The notes under the pieces were generated by a model, which was given only the letters and a program-made list of their open reading frames with translations, was not told where the DNA came from and did no database searches. A stretch of 64,000 nt of DNA from Cladorrhinum sp. PSN259 (taxonomy: Eukaryota; Ascomycota; Sordariomycetes; Sordariales; Podosporaceae), in assembly GCA_033725935.1 (NCBI GenBank), contig MU867075.1, forward strand, positions 310,001 through 374,000. The letters run 5' to 3'. Within the stretch, counting starts at the first letter, position 1. Each line of letters begins with the position of its first letter. The position numbers and the translations under genes were made by a program. This document shows positions 9,984 to 21,528 of this stretch, one piece after another.

Positions 9984-10418
9984 AAGTATGTGTGTACCAA
10001 TGACAGGCTCAATAAGTCCAAGCAGGTAATAGATGTTCTGTGTGGTAGTAGAAGAAAAATAAAATCGAAACCAAAACGCATGACTTTAGTAAGAAAACAA
10101 AAAAGACTGATAACCTCTCTCCTTCTCCTTCTCACTCTCCCTTTCTCCTTGAAGATCTTCTTCCTCAGTGGTGATTTGTTTCTTCCCTGCATTTCGACTC
10201 CCCTTCTCGCGCACGCGCGCAAACACTGCCTTGAATGCTATGGCTTATCATGTCTATTAAGAAACGTCGCGGTCTTTTAACAAATTATTAGGAAATAACA
10301 AATAAACAATGACAAAGGAAAATTGCTATCGGTCACCAGTCTCCAATAATATCGTTCTCATATCAACAGATCTCTGTCCTCCCCTTCAATTGTTGATGCA
10401 TTGTGAGAAGACTCATTT

Positions 10419-13400
10419 TCAATCTTCGTCGTCAAAGAATCCAGCATCATCAAAATCCTCAACTTGTGCGTCCGAGTCATAAGTGGCAGTCCGCATCATA
10501 GGAGGAGTCATCGGCCCCGGAACTGCTGCTGTCCGCCGGGGTGGAGTGCTCGTTATCGGCATGGAACTCTCTTCAACCGAGGACGAAACAGTTGATGAGG
10601 GTCCACGAGGTCTGTTGGCCAGATCCTGCGGAGTAAATCGACGACCGGTGCTCGAGAAAGCAGTCGGTTGTCTGACCTGAGGGCCGACGACAGGTGTGGT
10701 TTGCCGAATGCCAGAGGCAGGCGGCGTCAAAAGCCCACCAAGGAAGCCGCTTGCAGAAGGGCTGATCTTGGAAGGCGTCGAGTTACTTGCTGGGCCAGGG
10801 GACGCCAAAGAGCTACCAAAATCTCTTGCCTTTCGCCAGTTACCCCATGCGGCTGCCAAAGGACCAACGGCTTGAGCAACACGAGGCGTCGCCGCCTCAC
10901 GAATGGTGGCAGCAATATTAGGCAAGTTAATGGCCGAACCACCGTTCATCGCCCTCTCACGCTCCTGTTCCTCCATCTGAAGATTGGCCTTGAGGCGGAT
11001 CGCAGCGTCCTTGACAGCATTCTTGTCGTAATCATCCCGCCCAAGAGCAGTGATAATGTCATGAAGATCTGAGTGTCTCACTTCAAGGAGCTCGCGAAGC
11101 CAGATAATTTCGTCATCGCGCTTAGAAATCTTAGTCTCCGCATCAGGATCGGCTCTTGAGAGCCTGTTCTCCAACTCTTCTATCCTCTGCTCGCGCTCCT
11201 GGAGCTGCTCTTGCAGCACCATAATAGACTCACGCAGTGCCTGGGGTGATATTTTCTCGGGCACTGAGAGTTCGCGCGCTGATGTAGCAGTGGTTTGGAA
11301 AACTGCTTCTTGGCTGCTAGCCGAGGACGACTTGGCAGCCTGAGCAGCAGCCCGAGCGGCCTCCTTCGCGATCTCCAGCTTCTCTTCAAGATGTGCTACC
11401 TTGTCTTGCAAATACTCAGACTTGGAAGCGGAAATGCTGAGGCGTTCCAGAAGGTTCTGTTCAGCTCTCTGAGCATCCTCGGTGATGTTGCTGATTTGAC
11501 GTTCATATCGAGCCTGGATATCTTCAACCTGGTTGTGATGCTTGATGGCAAGTTCCTCGAGCTCCGCTTTCTTGGAATTCTGAGCCTCCTCAAGGAACAT
11601 GTCGTGGCGAGCTCTGGCAGTATCCGCATCCATCTTGACTTGATCAAGCTGGGACCTGAGCCTCAACATCTGATCCTCAAGTTCTTCCCGAACAACATTA
11701 ACCTGATGGTTAGCGCTATCGATCTCCATTTGCATAGCCTCACGAGTGCGCTGAACCTCCCGGGCACCAGATTCACGGGCCTCCTGGAATTCAGCCTGTG
11801 AGCGAAGAGTGGTATGCTGCAGCTTGCTATTTTCTGAACGCAACTCCGCAAGGGCACTCTCGAGCCTCTTGCACTCGGCAACGGCCCGCATGCCTTGGCG
11901 CTCACCCATCTCCAACCGTTCAAGCTCGGTCTCAATACGCTCACGGGTTCTTGCTTCTGCTTGGAGTCTGGCTTCGAGGACTTCCTGGCGAGCAACCAGG
12001 GCTTGCTCCCTCTTAGTACGCCGAGCATTGTCCTCGGCAATCTCCTTCGAGGCGCGTGCCATGTCTTCAGAAAGGGAGAAGCACTTGCCACGCCAGTTGT
12101 CGCGAATACGCTCAATCTCCTGGATTTGTGTGCCGAGAGTGTCAATTAGCTTGTGCAAAGCCTTATTCTCATCCAGAGCCTGGGTTAGATCTGTGTCACG
12201 TCTCTGAGCGATACTAGCAATGCGGTCTGTCTCAGAACGCCAGTGCTGTGTCTCCTTCCGAGCCTCGCGTAAATCGGCTTCAAGAGCATTCAGCTTGTTC
12301 TGAGCTTCGCTCTGGGATTGATGGGCGGTAGCCTGGCTAGCCTCCAGCAGCGCCAAACGCATTGAGCTCTTGCTCTGGGCTGCCTCAACGGCCTTGATCT
12401 GAAGCTCCTTTTCGTCAACGACCTCTCTAAGGCGGTTCTCCTCTTCGGAGGAGATGCGAAGCAGACGCTGGACTTCCGACAGCCTATCTTCGGCAGCCCT
12501 CCTACCCTTCGCCTCTTCCTCCACCCGGTGGTCCGCATGATTTACACGGTCTTCAAGATCCGAGATCCGCTGGCCCAGTGCGCTCTTGTTCATCATTTCC
12601 ACCTCAATCTTAGTAGCGGCGGTTTCAAGTTCACGGCTGGCCTCAGCAGCGCGGTCTTCGGCAGCCCGTCTAGCAGTAGTCTCCTCAAACAACTTGAATT
12701 CCTGAGTTTGCAGTCGCTCCTCAAGTGCAGCGATACGTGCCTGAAGCCCATTCAGTTGCTTGTCCTTTTCCACTGTCTGAGCTGGAATGTTACGCTCAAC
12801 GGCCTGCTCAACGATGGTTTTGAGATCGCCATGGAGGTTTCCATGGAGCGACTGGCTGAATTGCTCCCTGATCTCCGCAAGGGCATTCAAGACGATCGTA
12901 TTATCGGTTTGGACAGGAACCACCTCCTTTTGGTGAGAACGCTGATGCACTGAAAAAGCGTCCAGGACAGCGGATCGTATCTGCTCCATCTTGCGGTCGC
13001 GCCGCGGGCTCATGGAGCGCCTATATGTAGGCTCTTCATCCTCATCATCAGCGTCGCTTTCACGGGCGTCTGCTGACATACTCCGTCTATCCAGGTGCAG
13101 ACTCTTGCCCGCCAAAGCGTTCTTGATGGCGGCCAGTGAGTCCTCAAGAGGTCCAAGGCGGTCAGCAAGCAGACCGCCTACCAACTCATTAACGTGTCCA
13201 TTGAAGAAATTGGCCCGAGTCTCCAGCTTCGACTGCTCGTCTTCACTGAAAGTTCCATCCCAGTCACTAGCAGGAAGGCTCTCACTACCATTGAGGCGCT
13301 GGACAGCCCCCTCAATGTGCTGAGGCGGGTCCACAAACGGATCATCCAGCTCAGCGGATGACATTGGCTGCGAATAGCCTGCTGCCGCATCACCGTGATG

Positions 13401-16400
13401 GCTGTGGATAGGACTGGCGGTAGAACTGCGGAAACTGCCTTGAGGGGGCAAATGTAAGTGGGACGAGTCGGTAACAGGAGCCAAGGGCTGATGCCATTGT
13501 TGCCGGTTGTCATAGGTCTTCTTGACACCCATGTTTGGGTTCTCGTTCAGATGACGCATGATCATATCAATGTCATCCAGGGAAGGCTCCTGGGGCGCTG
13601 TGTCGGTTTGCTCATCACGCAAGGTCGGAGACACGCTCTCTACGGCGAGGGGGGATGGCTGGCGAACCACGCTAGGTTCGACAGCTGAATCAAGCTCCTG
13701 AACCTCGTGCGGCGCATCTTCCTGCGCAGGTGGAGTGCCAACCGCAAATCGCGAGGCGGAGAGACCAGCTCGCTTGGGCGGTGGATGGGGAGAAGCAGCA
13801 CGTGCATAACGCGATGCAGCGAGCCCTTTGGAAGCAGCAGGCAGGTCTCTTTCAGTTGAAGAGGTAGAAGCAGGCGCTTCCTCCACTTTCTCAATGGATG
13901 GCACCACGGCCTCCTCGTTGCTACAGTCAACATTTTGCACTTCCTCCCGGTTTGCCTCGGAAATTTTATCTTGAACCGTGGCAACTTGAGGTTTACCAGG
14001 CTCACGTTGATCAATCGTCGAGACGGTGACATCGCCTTCATTCCGGACAGGTGTACCAGGAACAAACGCCTTGGCGGTTGCTGATAGCGACTTCTTGTGT
14101 CCGTGCACAAATGTGTCCGTACCGAATCCTCTTGCCTCGCTGAATGCCTGCACATCAGCAGCATTGTTGAACTCGAATGGTGCCCAGTTGAGCGCGTCTT
14201 GCTTGGGGGATGATGGGCTGACTGCGGCCTCAGTATCAGGGGTTGCGGAGATGACCATGGACGACTGAGCATCTTCGTGGCCAATATTGGACTCGTCGAA
14301 TGACCTATCTTCCAATGGGAGGGTTTCCTCCTCGGTGTGGTCGTCATGTTTGACTTCTGGTACTGGTGTACCATCCTCTGTTGGGACTGCAAACTCAGGT
14401 ACAGTACTATCGTCCTCCTGTGCCGCCCGAACTCTCTTATTGCGTGACTCGTCCGGTGAATAATCACCAGGCGCCTCCCGGCCTCCTTTGCCGTCCGAGC
14501 CTCTGCTATCCGGTCGGACAGTTGGGACGGCCTTCGGCTTGTTATTGACCTTGGCAAGATCGCTACCCGACAGGTCGATACTCCCAAAGATTGAGCCTGC
14601 CTTGGTGCTTGCCCTCTCATTTCCTGACACAGAACCTTGGATAGATCCTGGCGTGAAAGCGGGGGCCTCAGGACGGAACTTGGGACCCGAGCTTGAAAAA
14701 CTGAAATCAGTCTGGCCAGGTGCGAAGGCGGGGGCATTAACGTTGATTTTCGTGTGCCCAGCCGGCGGTAGCACGCCGAAAGCGTTGGGATTTATAGGAG
14801 GCACGGCCGCATTAAAGACCGGCTGCTGGAAAGAGTTGCCTGTGAATGCAAATCCACTACCTGGAATGACTGTGCTGGTTGGGTTGAATTTGAATTCGGG
14901 TGCCTCCACGTTCAGCTTTGAGAATGATGACTTGCTTCTATGGCTCACACGAGACTGCTGGGATTGGTGAGGCTGATGCGGCTGATGGGGCTGATGAATA
15001 TCATTGAGAGGCCTAGCGGGTTCGTTTTCAATCCACGGATTGCTCGCTGTTGAGTATGAACGCTGATGTGTGACTTTGGCGAAGTCAAACCCTTGAATCG
15101 GGGTTCCCAGGTTGCTAGGGTTTGTTTCAATCTCCGAGTCTTCGGAAGAGTGTGCATTGATGCCGTGGAGAGTGGGCCTGAAGCTGCCTTGAACAGTTGC
15201 ATCCTCCTCGGTATAGTACTTTTGAGACAGTGAATGTCCACGACTATGTGGTCTCGGGTGATGTAGAACAACGTCTGAGGGATCGTTTGGCAAATGAGGC
15301 TGAGGTGCAAACTGAACAGATGGGTCGGCCACTACTCCGTTTAACATGTCGTTCTCGTTATGTGGGCTGTAGTCCTCGTCGTTGTCGAGCTGGGAGCGCA
15401 TTTGTTCTTCCAGATGGTATTCGGCTTCATCAATCTCCTGCTGCAAGCTTTCACTGGCACTGTGGCCACGGACAAAGCTGGGCTCGGGGTGTTGTTGAGG
15501 GACTTCGCTCGGCTCTTCCTCCTCCACCTCACAAAGATCCTGCAAACGAGGGGACGCTCTAACAGGCTGGTATTGGTGTTGCAACACTGGGAACTGAAGC
15601 GACTGATGGCGCTGATGGCCCATAGGGCTTGACATGCCGTCCGGCGTGAATGGGGAGGTTGGAGACATCATCGCACTAAGATTAGCAAGCGAAGGTGATC
15701 CAACCCTGTGGCCATGTAGCATTAGTTGAGGAGACCATCCGTGAGGGGAGGGAATCGAAATGGATGCTCGAGGGTTGTGTTTGCCGGCGAATGAAACGGG
15801 TGACATGCCAGCTGGGATGCCTGGGCTTGGAACTGCAGACATCCCAAAAGGTCCACCAAAGGGGAATCCAGGGGTTGCCTGGTTGCTTGACGCGGAAGAG
15901 GTCGGGATCGGTGGAGAGAATGGGAGTGGAGGGTACTGGAAAGATGCTTGTCGACTCATCGAAGTCGCAGGGGAGATCGCCGGCGGAGGGGGCGGCGGAA
16001 GCTCCTCGTCTCCGAAAGAAACACCCAAGGCTCGGAGTTTGGCTTCGTTCACTTCGTCAACATATCGCTTCCAGGCTATGGAGATATTAGTTAGAAGGGC
16101 GAATGACAAAAAATCACGCTGATAGACTGGAAGTACAAACCATTGAGATCTGGAAGAAGAACGGACCAGTCTCCTTTCTCGCGCTCCATTGCCATATCCC
16201 CAAAGTCAGGCCATGAACCCCTGCTCTGCGATTGTTTGATGGGTCCGACGTCGTCAGTTTCATTGGACAAATCGAATCCCTCAACAGTGTAGCCTAATTG
16301 CTGCCAGCTTCGCACCATGCCATCAACCTGGGATTGGGTAAGGGGCATGGGCCGCCCGCCTGGCTGGCCACGGTCATCGGTGGTGGGGAGAAGCACCATG

Positions 16401-17645
16401 ATGCTTTTGCCCTTCCAGGGGAGCTTCTTTTTAAGACGAGGGGTGGCATTCAGTAAAGGGCGCTTGGCAATGGCTCTTGAGGGTGTTATTGGGACATTTG
16501 GTTCAGCTTGAGAACTGGCGGCCGATCCATTGATCTGCCCATTTGACTTTGGTGTTCCGGGTCTCTCTGAAAATGAAGACGGCTCACGGGAGAGCCTAAA
16601 CGAGTCAGTTGACGACGCTTGGTCACTGGAACTCACGGGCGTTGCCCTCTCATCGGAGGCAGCCATTTTGGGCGCCGCAATTTCTTTATTCCGACCAAGA
16701 TATTCCTGTCTTAACGTTTCGTTGCTGGACTGCTTTCTCTGATCGCCCCAAGGAGCTTCTAAGCGTCGTTCAGCTTCACGTTTCGGTCGTGGAGTTTGAC
16801 TGCCTTCAATTCCCCAGTCGGCCTCTTCACCGGAAAATGAGCCGCTCAATGAAGAGTTCTCACTATCGCCGGTACCGTCGCTAAACCAATGTCGCTTTTC
16901 CTGGTCGTCACTCCCACCAACGGTGTGCGAACGTATCCAGTCCTCAGTGATGCCGTGTGCAATCCGCCTTGCTCGGTTGGCAAGCACGGCTGCGGCCGCA
17001 CTGATTGCTGATGGTCGTCGTTCAGGCTCGGGCTCCTCCACAAGCGGGATGGGCCGAAGAAAAGGGGTATTTAGCTGCAGGCGGTGGAGGGGAAGCGGCG
17101 AATCCTCGGAATCTTCGCCGCTATCACTACTTGTGCTTCGAGAACGAAGATTTGAAGGGTATGGCGAACCCCAATCTGAGGCACCGTATTCCAAACCTTG
17201 GTCGACAGCCTGCTCGACCGTGCTCTCTGGAGGTGTTCTTAGCAAACCCTGGACACGTTCAGATAGCCTTGGTGCCTGGATAGGCGGTATCTCAGGCGAC
17301 GCCTCGCCGTCGGCAGTTGAAGCGCTTGAAAGGGCAGGAGATTCAGATCGATATCGATACCGAGGTTTCGTAAATTTGGGATAGCCGTCCTGTGCCAATG
17401 CACGAGGAGGAGTTTGAGGGGTTGGCTTTGCGGAAGACGTTTTTGGGGAACTGCATGCGGTCGGGGTGTCAGCCAAATCGATATCTTTTAAAAGAACCCG
17501 AGTTGCAGTGGAAAGAGTGCTGTGCTGTCGGAAAAAGCAAGTGATTGAAGCAAGCAACAAAGTTGCGGGTGGCTCAGCACATGCTGAGGGTGGATGGAGC
17601 TTAGGCTCACCTGGACAGAATCAGCGCAGACGAGGAAACCGTCAT
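10419..17645 (-). CDS. Very large coiled-coil protein, function unknown
   Basis: Three exons read on the minus strand: 17645..17611, 17519..16141 and 16075..10419, giving 2,356 residues. The last intron (65 nt, GTTTGT..CTAAC..CATAG) joins ...LLPDLN to AWKRYVDEVNEAK in phase. The first (91 nt, GTGAGC..CACAG) joins a 12-codon start exon; it is the weaker call, made because exon 2 has no ATG near its start. N-terminal 470 residues: Ser/Pro-rich with a conserved-looking block containing KLPWKGKSIMVLLP and GGRPMPLT. Residues 470-1450 are low-complexity Pro/Ser/Gln. About 1500-2110 is a long heptad-type coiled coil rich in Glu/Arg/Leu, followed by a block with DDEIIWLRELLEVRHSDLHDII, then a Ser/Pro tail ending in an acidic DDAGFFDDED. 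The form suggests a cytoskeletal, spindle-pole, septal or nuclear scaffold, but I do not recognise the family and assign no function. Confidence 0.8.
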
Positions 17646-19003
17646 CTGCAACTGATTCTCGGATTAGATACTATTACACGTGGGCACCCCCTGCAACGAG
17701 CCCTAAGGAAGTTCAGAAATATTATAGTCGTTGGGTTGATGATATCGTGGATATCGTATTGGGCGGAGGGGGGTTTTGAGCGGTCGGTCGGACTGGACGC
17801 GACAACGAACAACGCGTGTCCGACGTTGGTGGTCGAATAGAAAGGTGCCAAGGAAAAAAAAATTAAAATGCTGCTACTGAATTAAAAGGAGCGACAAAAG
17901 AATGTGACAAGTTCGAATCCAAGACGACCTCTCCGTACTTCCAGACACATCGATTCCGTATGTGTGTTGTTGCAGATGGCGATGGCTCTCGTCCAGGAAA
18001 CTCGACTCGAGTCGGCAACTTGCAGCAGCTTCACAATGGGCGAGGATGCCGTGGTCTCGCTGGAAGGGATCGGTAGGTGGGAGGGTGTCGTGGGCCGGCT
18101 AGCAACGAGTGTCGGACTGCACAAGACTGGGAACAGTTGCTTTAATGAGCCGGCACCCTGTCGGTCCACATGTCGAGAAGAGCCAATCCGCAATCTCGCT
18201 GTTGCGGGATGGATGTGACTGATGGACGGTTCCTGAGAGGAGAGCAGGGGCCACCTTTCCTAAATTGCTGATTACGGAGTACAGACTGCTAGGTCATGCA
18301 TGAACACTTCATTGGGGAAAATGAGCCCTCGACTTTGTGCCTTTTCTTTGGAGAATTGGATGGCCACGACATGCTGCAGAAACAGGTCAAACACAAGCAT
18401 GGACGGCATGGTCTGCCCTTGGCGCTAGGAGGTCTTGGTGATCCACATGGTGGAGGTCTAGAAAGTCAATTGACCCCAGCTTGTTGGATCTTTGAAAGCA
18501 GTACCCTCTCCCAGATCAGAACCAGAAATCGGAATCAATATGTCTAGATTTTTTTATATATATGTCGCTCCCGGCCTGCTGGGAAGGAATGAAACGATGC
18601 AAGCCAGCTGCCGAAGGAAGTACTGGGGAATCTTCTTTGCATGTGGGACCCGCTCGGAATGTTGATGCGAGGGGGTGCGGGATGTGATCGGGCAGCGACT
18701 CGTGCATATGATTTCATTACACACACAATGAGCATTCAAGGGTTCCAGTTTTGGCGCCTGAGTTCGTGTAAAGAAAGATCCAAATTTGTTGCACATTTGC
18801 GCCTACTTGTGTGCTTGAGAACAACGCATTCGCTGTTTCTCTCGACAACCATGGATGAATGTCAGCCCGGCCGACCAAAACGACCAAAAGTCCAAAACCT
18901 AACTCCAAATCCATCATCCTTGTTTACAAACCCAATCCCATGGTCACTTAGGTGCCTCGAGCACCTGAACCACCCGAGAGCCAGCGCATCCACGATGTCT
19001 CAT
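17646..19003. other. Intergenic region, no gene seen
   Basis: This 5' region of the large minus-strand gene runs to the 3' end of the small secreted protein gene. Only short open frames without motifs are present. A short TATATATA stretch lies near 18555-18562. Nothing else is supported. Confidence 0.45.
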
Positions 19004-19552
19004 TCATACGTCGCAAAAGAAATCGAACTGCTCATTCGAGCTGACCAAAACTGACGCCGGCGCCGCAAAGGCCCTGTTGGCTGCAGCTGATGCCGTACTC
19101 TTGCATGCCTCTGCAAAACGACAAACCCAAAATATTTAGCCTCGCGTTCGCCTCTCTAGTCCCCTTTCTCTCGGGGAGAACTCACCAGACTGTCGATCGC
19201 AGTCATTGACACTGAACTGCCTCGCTGAGCCACTATTATTCGCAATCTCTGCACACCGGTTCTTTTGGTTATCGCATGCCCGATTCGCTGCGGTGTCGTA
19301 GTCACGGAATGTGTCGCCGTCGACCTCGAAAGGTCGGTCCGGGTCGCCAGAGTTGAGAATGTCGGACGCCCTCTCCCCGCCTAGGGCGCCACTGAACGAT
19401 TGCAAATTTGATAGTTGCCTCGCAGCCAATATCCCGGTCCGGAACTCGCGCTGGATCAGCCGGTCAAGGTGAGGGTCGATCATCATTGAAGGTGATGACA
19501 TTGCCGAGGCCGCAGCAGCGAAGCCGCCGACGATGAGATAGAACGGCCGCAT
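19004..19552 (-). CDS. Small secreted protein with five cysteines
   Basis: Two exons on the minus strand, 19552..19186 and 19110..19004, give 157 residues. The intron (75 nt) starts GTGAGT and ends TTTTGCAG. Reading through it would end in a short basic tail; splicing instead adds EACKSTASAAANRAF and a final Cys, giving a better cysteine pattern. Order: signal peptide (about 1-19, FYLIVGGFAAAASA); a helical, charged middle; then Cys93 (ACDNQKNRCAEIANN), Cys100, Cys118 (FSVNDCDRQS), Cys125 and Cys155 near the C-terminus. From memory, the CDNQKNxC...FSVxDCDxQ pattern recurs at the C-terminus of uncharacterised fungal secreted proteins; I cannot name a function. An effector-like or wall-associated role is possible but not shown. 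There is an odd number of cysteines. Confidence 0.72.
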
Positions 19553-20721
19553 TGTAGTTTATTGCGTCGTAATGAAACGAAGGGTATAAAACTCAAATGT
19601 CGGATGGAAAGGGGAATGTTAAATACAGCGTCAAGAAAGAAATCCCTATTCAAAAAACAATAATTCAAAAGCACCAACACAACAAGCCTACATCTCCAGG
19701 ATAGGTGGCAAGAAAACCAGATTTCTACAAAAGTGAAGAATAACACCAGGATATACCATCTACAAAGATAAATACAAGAGCGACTCCCCGGCGCTTTTAC
19801 TTTGCACGACCATTTCCCCGCGTAATTAATCAGACCTACATACATATGTACTGCACGTATGCGTCTCCCAAAGTCCCTGAAACTTGTCTGAGACATTGTC
19901 GTTGATTCATCGGGAACGAGGGGCTCGAGCGGGAGAAGCCTTCCGCTACCCGTCGACAATGAGAGGGGGGAAAGAAAAGGGGTTTAAGTCACACGTGACA
20001 TTGGATCTTCAATTTACCCCTTCCACGTTCCTTTGTTCCTGGCAGGTGGATGACCTGCATTGCGTCATGGAAGGGATGGCTGTGCCTTTTGAGGGGGAAA
20101 AGACAAGAACATAATAAACTTCAGATGACAGCTGTCGGTGGCAAGCAGCCCTACCTCAGTTGACAGCCCACGGTGCCAACCTAATATAGTGGGTGCGACT
20201 GTCGTTCCAACGATTGACCGTTGGTTGCGAGAGAACAAGCCGATGATCATCTGTGAATACTTTTTTTTGGAGTTCATTGATAGGTAAATAATAATATTAA
20301 ATGATCATACAGAGTTACGGTAGCTAACTATTTTATCTTCCGCCAGAGATGAATATTTGACCCTGGCGCCCTGGTGATGATGAAGAAGAAACCCATCCAA
20401 CAAGAAACAACGTGGGTACATGGAAGGGAGCCCATTCCTACAAGTTCTAGCCATCTCGAAACGAGGGCCACGCAAATGATCTCTGGAGCTCCCCATTCTA
20501 TTCCGTATGTTGAAGAACCATGTCTGATAATAAGCCATTATTGTCTAAGCCCTCCCAACTAGTTCCAGTTACTTAAAGTAGGCCAAAATAGAACGATGCC
20601 GAATGCAAAATGAATTGAAAAACTCCAAGCTGCTCCCATGAAGGCAGATAAGCCCCAAAAAAAAGAAATACAGAACCATGAAAAACTATTGACAAGCCGG
20701 TCGCCATGGGTCGAAAACACC
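19553..20721. other. Intergenic region, no gene seen
   Basis: This is the upstream region of the small secreted protein gene and the 3' flank of the mucin-like gene, both on the minus strand. It is AT-rich in 19600-19850 and 20240-20340. No motif-bearing frame was found. Confidence 0.45.
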
Positions 20722-21528
20722 TTAGAAGTTTGACGCCGTATTCACTTGCCCTGGTGCATGATAGCTCTCGAGCGTGCTTTGGAATGGTGTACGTCCGACC
20801 TGAGACCCGCTGGTATCCGTCTTCTCGGCGGTACCAGTGCTGTGGTAGTCCATGAGCTCGTCACTTTCTTCTTGGTGCTTCTTGCGGCCCCAGATTCTGA
20901 ACGCGACAAAAGCTAACCCACCCAGCACAATAGCGCCGCCGACACCAACGACCACGCCGATGATGGTGTTGCGAGTCTGGGGTGATATCCCACCTCCGGA
21001 ATTGTTCTTGCCGTCGTTGACGAGGCCAGGCGTGGACGTGGTGACAATTGCACTAGTAATTGTAGACTTCGATCCGTCCGCGTTAGTCTGCGTGATGACT
21101 TGTGTAATTGTTGATGTCACTGGCTCTTGTTTTTTGGTCTCGCTTGGGGGTGGTGTGGTCTGAGAAGGCTGATTTCCTGACGAGCGAGAGGATGAACTTG
21201 GTATGGTTGGTGTCGGGGTATTGTCAGGGGGGGTGCTGGAGGATGACGTCGACGTAACGGGGCCCGGCGTATTTCTTGATGTGGTGGAAGTTTCCTCTGC
21301 CGGAGGCGTATTTGGGGGAGAGCTCGAAGACGAGGAAGGTGGCGTCGGGGTCGTTGCGGGAGGCTGGGTGTTGGTGGCAGCAGAGTCTGAACCTCCGTCA
21401 TCGGTTTCCTGTCTTCGCTGAATTGCCTTTCCGTTGCGGACAAGTCTGGGGTTGACATTGATAGCATCGGCGACAGATACTGCCGAAAGCCCCAAGACGA
21501 GCAACTCTAACGCTCTTTTAATTTGCAT
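20722..21528 (-). CDS. Mucin-like single-pass membrane protein, Mid2/Wsc-type sensor form
   Basis: Single exon, 268 residues. Order: signal peptide (1-22, ending SVADA); a dibasic site RR at 38-39 that could be cut by a Kex2-type protease; a Ser/Thr/Pro-rich ectodomain (about 40-180) that would be heavily O-mannosylated, with a TSTITQVITQTNADGS stretch near 139-153; a membrane segment (about 188-211, GVVVGVGGAIVLGGLAFVAF) followed by a basic stop (RIWGRKKH); and a cytoplasmic tail of about 55 residues with acidic and Tyr/Ser motifs (ESDELMDYHS). This is the layout of Mid2/Wsc-type cell-wall stress sensors that signal to the Rho1-Pkc1 pathway. No Cys-rich WSC domain is present, so it is nearer Mid2/Mtl1 in form. 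The function is inferred from architecture only. Confidence 0.75.
   Translation of the reverse strand: MQIKRALELLVLGLSAVSVADAINVNPRLVRNGKAIQRRQETDDGGSDSAATNTQPPATTPTPPSSSSSSPPNTPPAEETSTTSRNTPGPVTSTSSSSTPPDNTPTPTIPSSSSRSSGNQPSQTTPPPSETKKQEPVTSTITQVITQTNADGSKSTITSAIVTTSTPGLVNDGKNNSGGGISPQTRNTIIGVVVGVGGAIVLGGLAFVAFRIWGRKKHQEESDELMDYHSTGTAEKTDTSGSQVGRTPFQSTLESYHAPGQVNTASNF

Larger units (their letters stand above)
8980..10418. other. Convergent intergenic region with AC and G tracts
   Basis: This 3'-to-3' space lies between the amidase and the long minus-strand coiled-coil gene. It contains an (AC)n microsatellite at 9430-9450 and an uninterrupted run of 17 G at 9967-9983. The remainder is AT-rich and probably includes the 3' UTR of the minus-strand gene. 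No convincing reading frame is present. Confidence 0.5.

Noticed and set aside
13640..14737. 365-codon frame on the minus strand, other phase
   Set aside because: Overlaps the large coiled-coil gene in a different frame; composition is Arg/Ser/Pro scramble without motifs.
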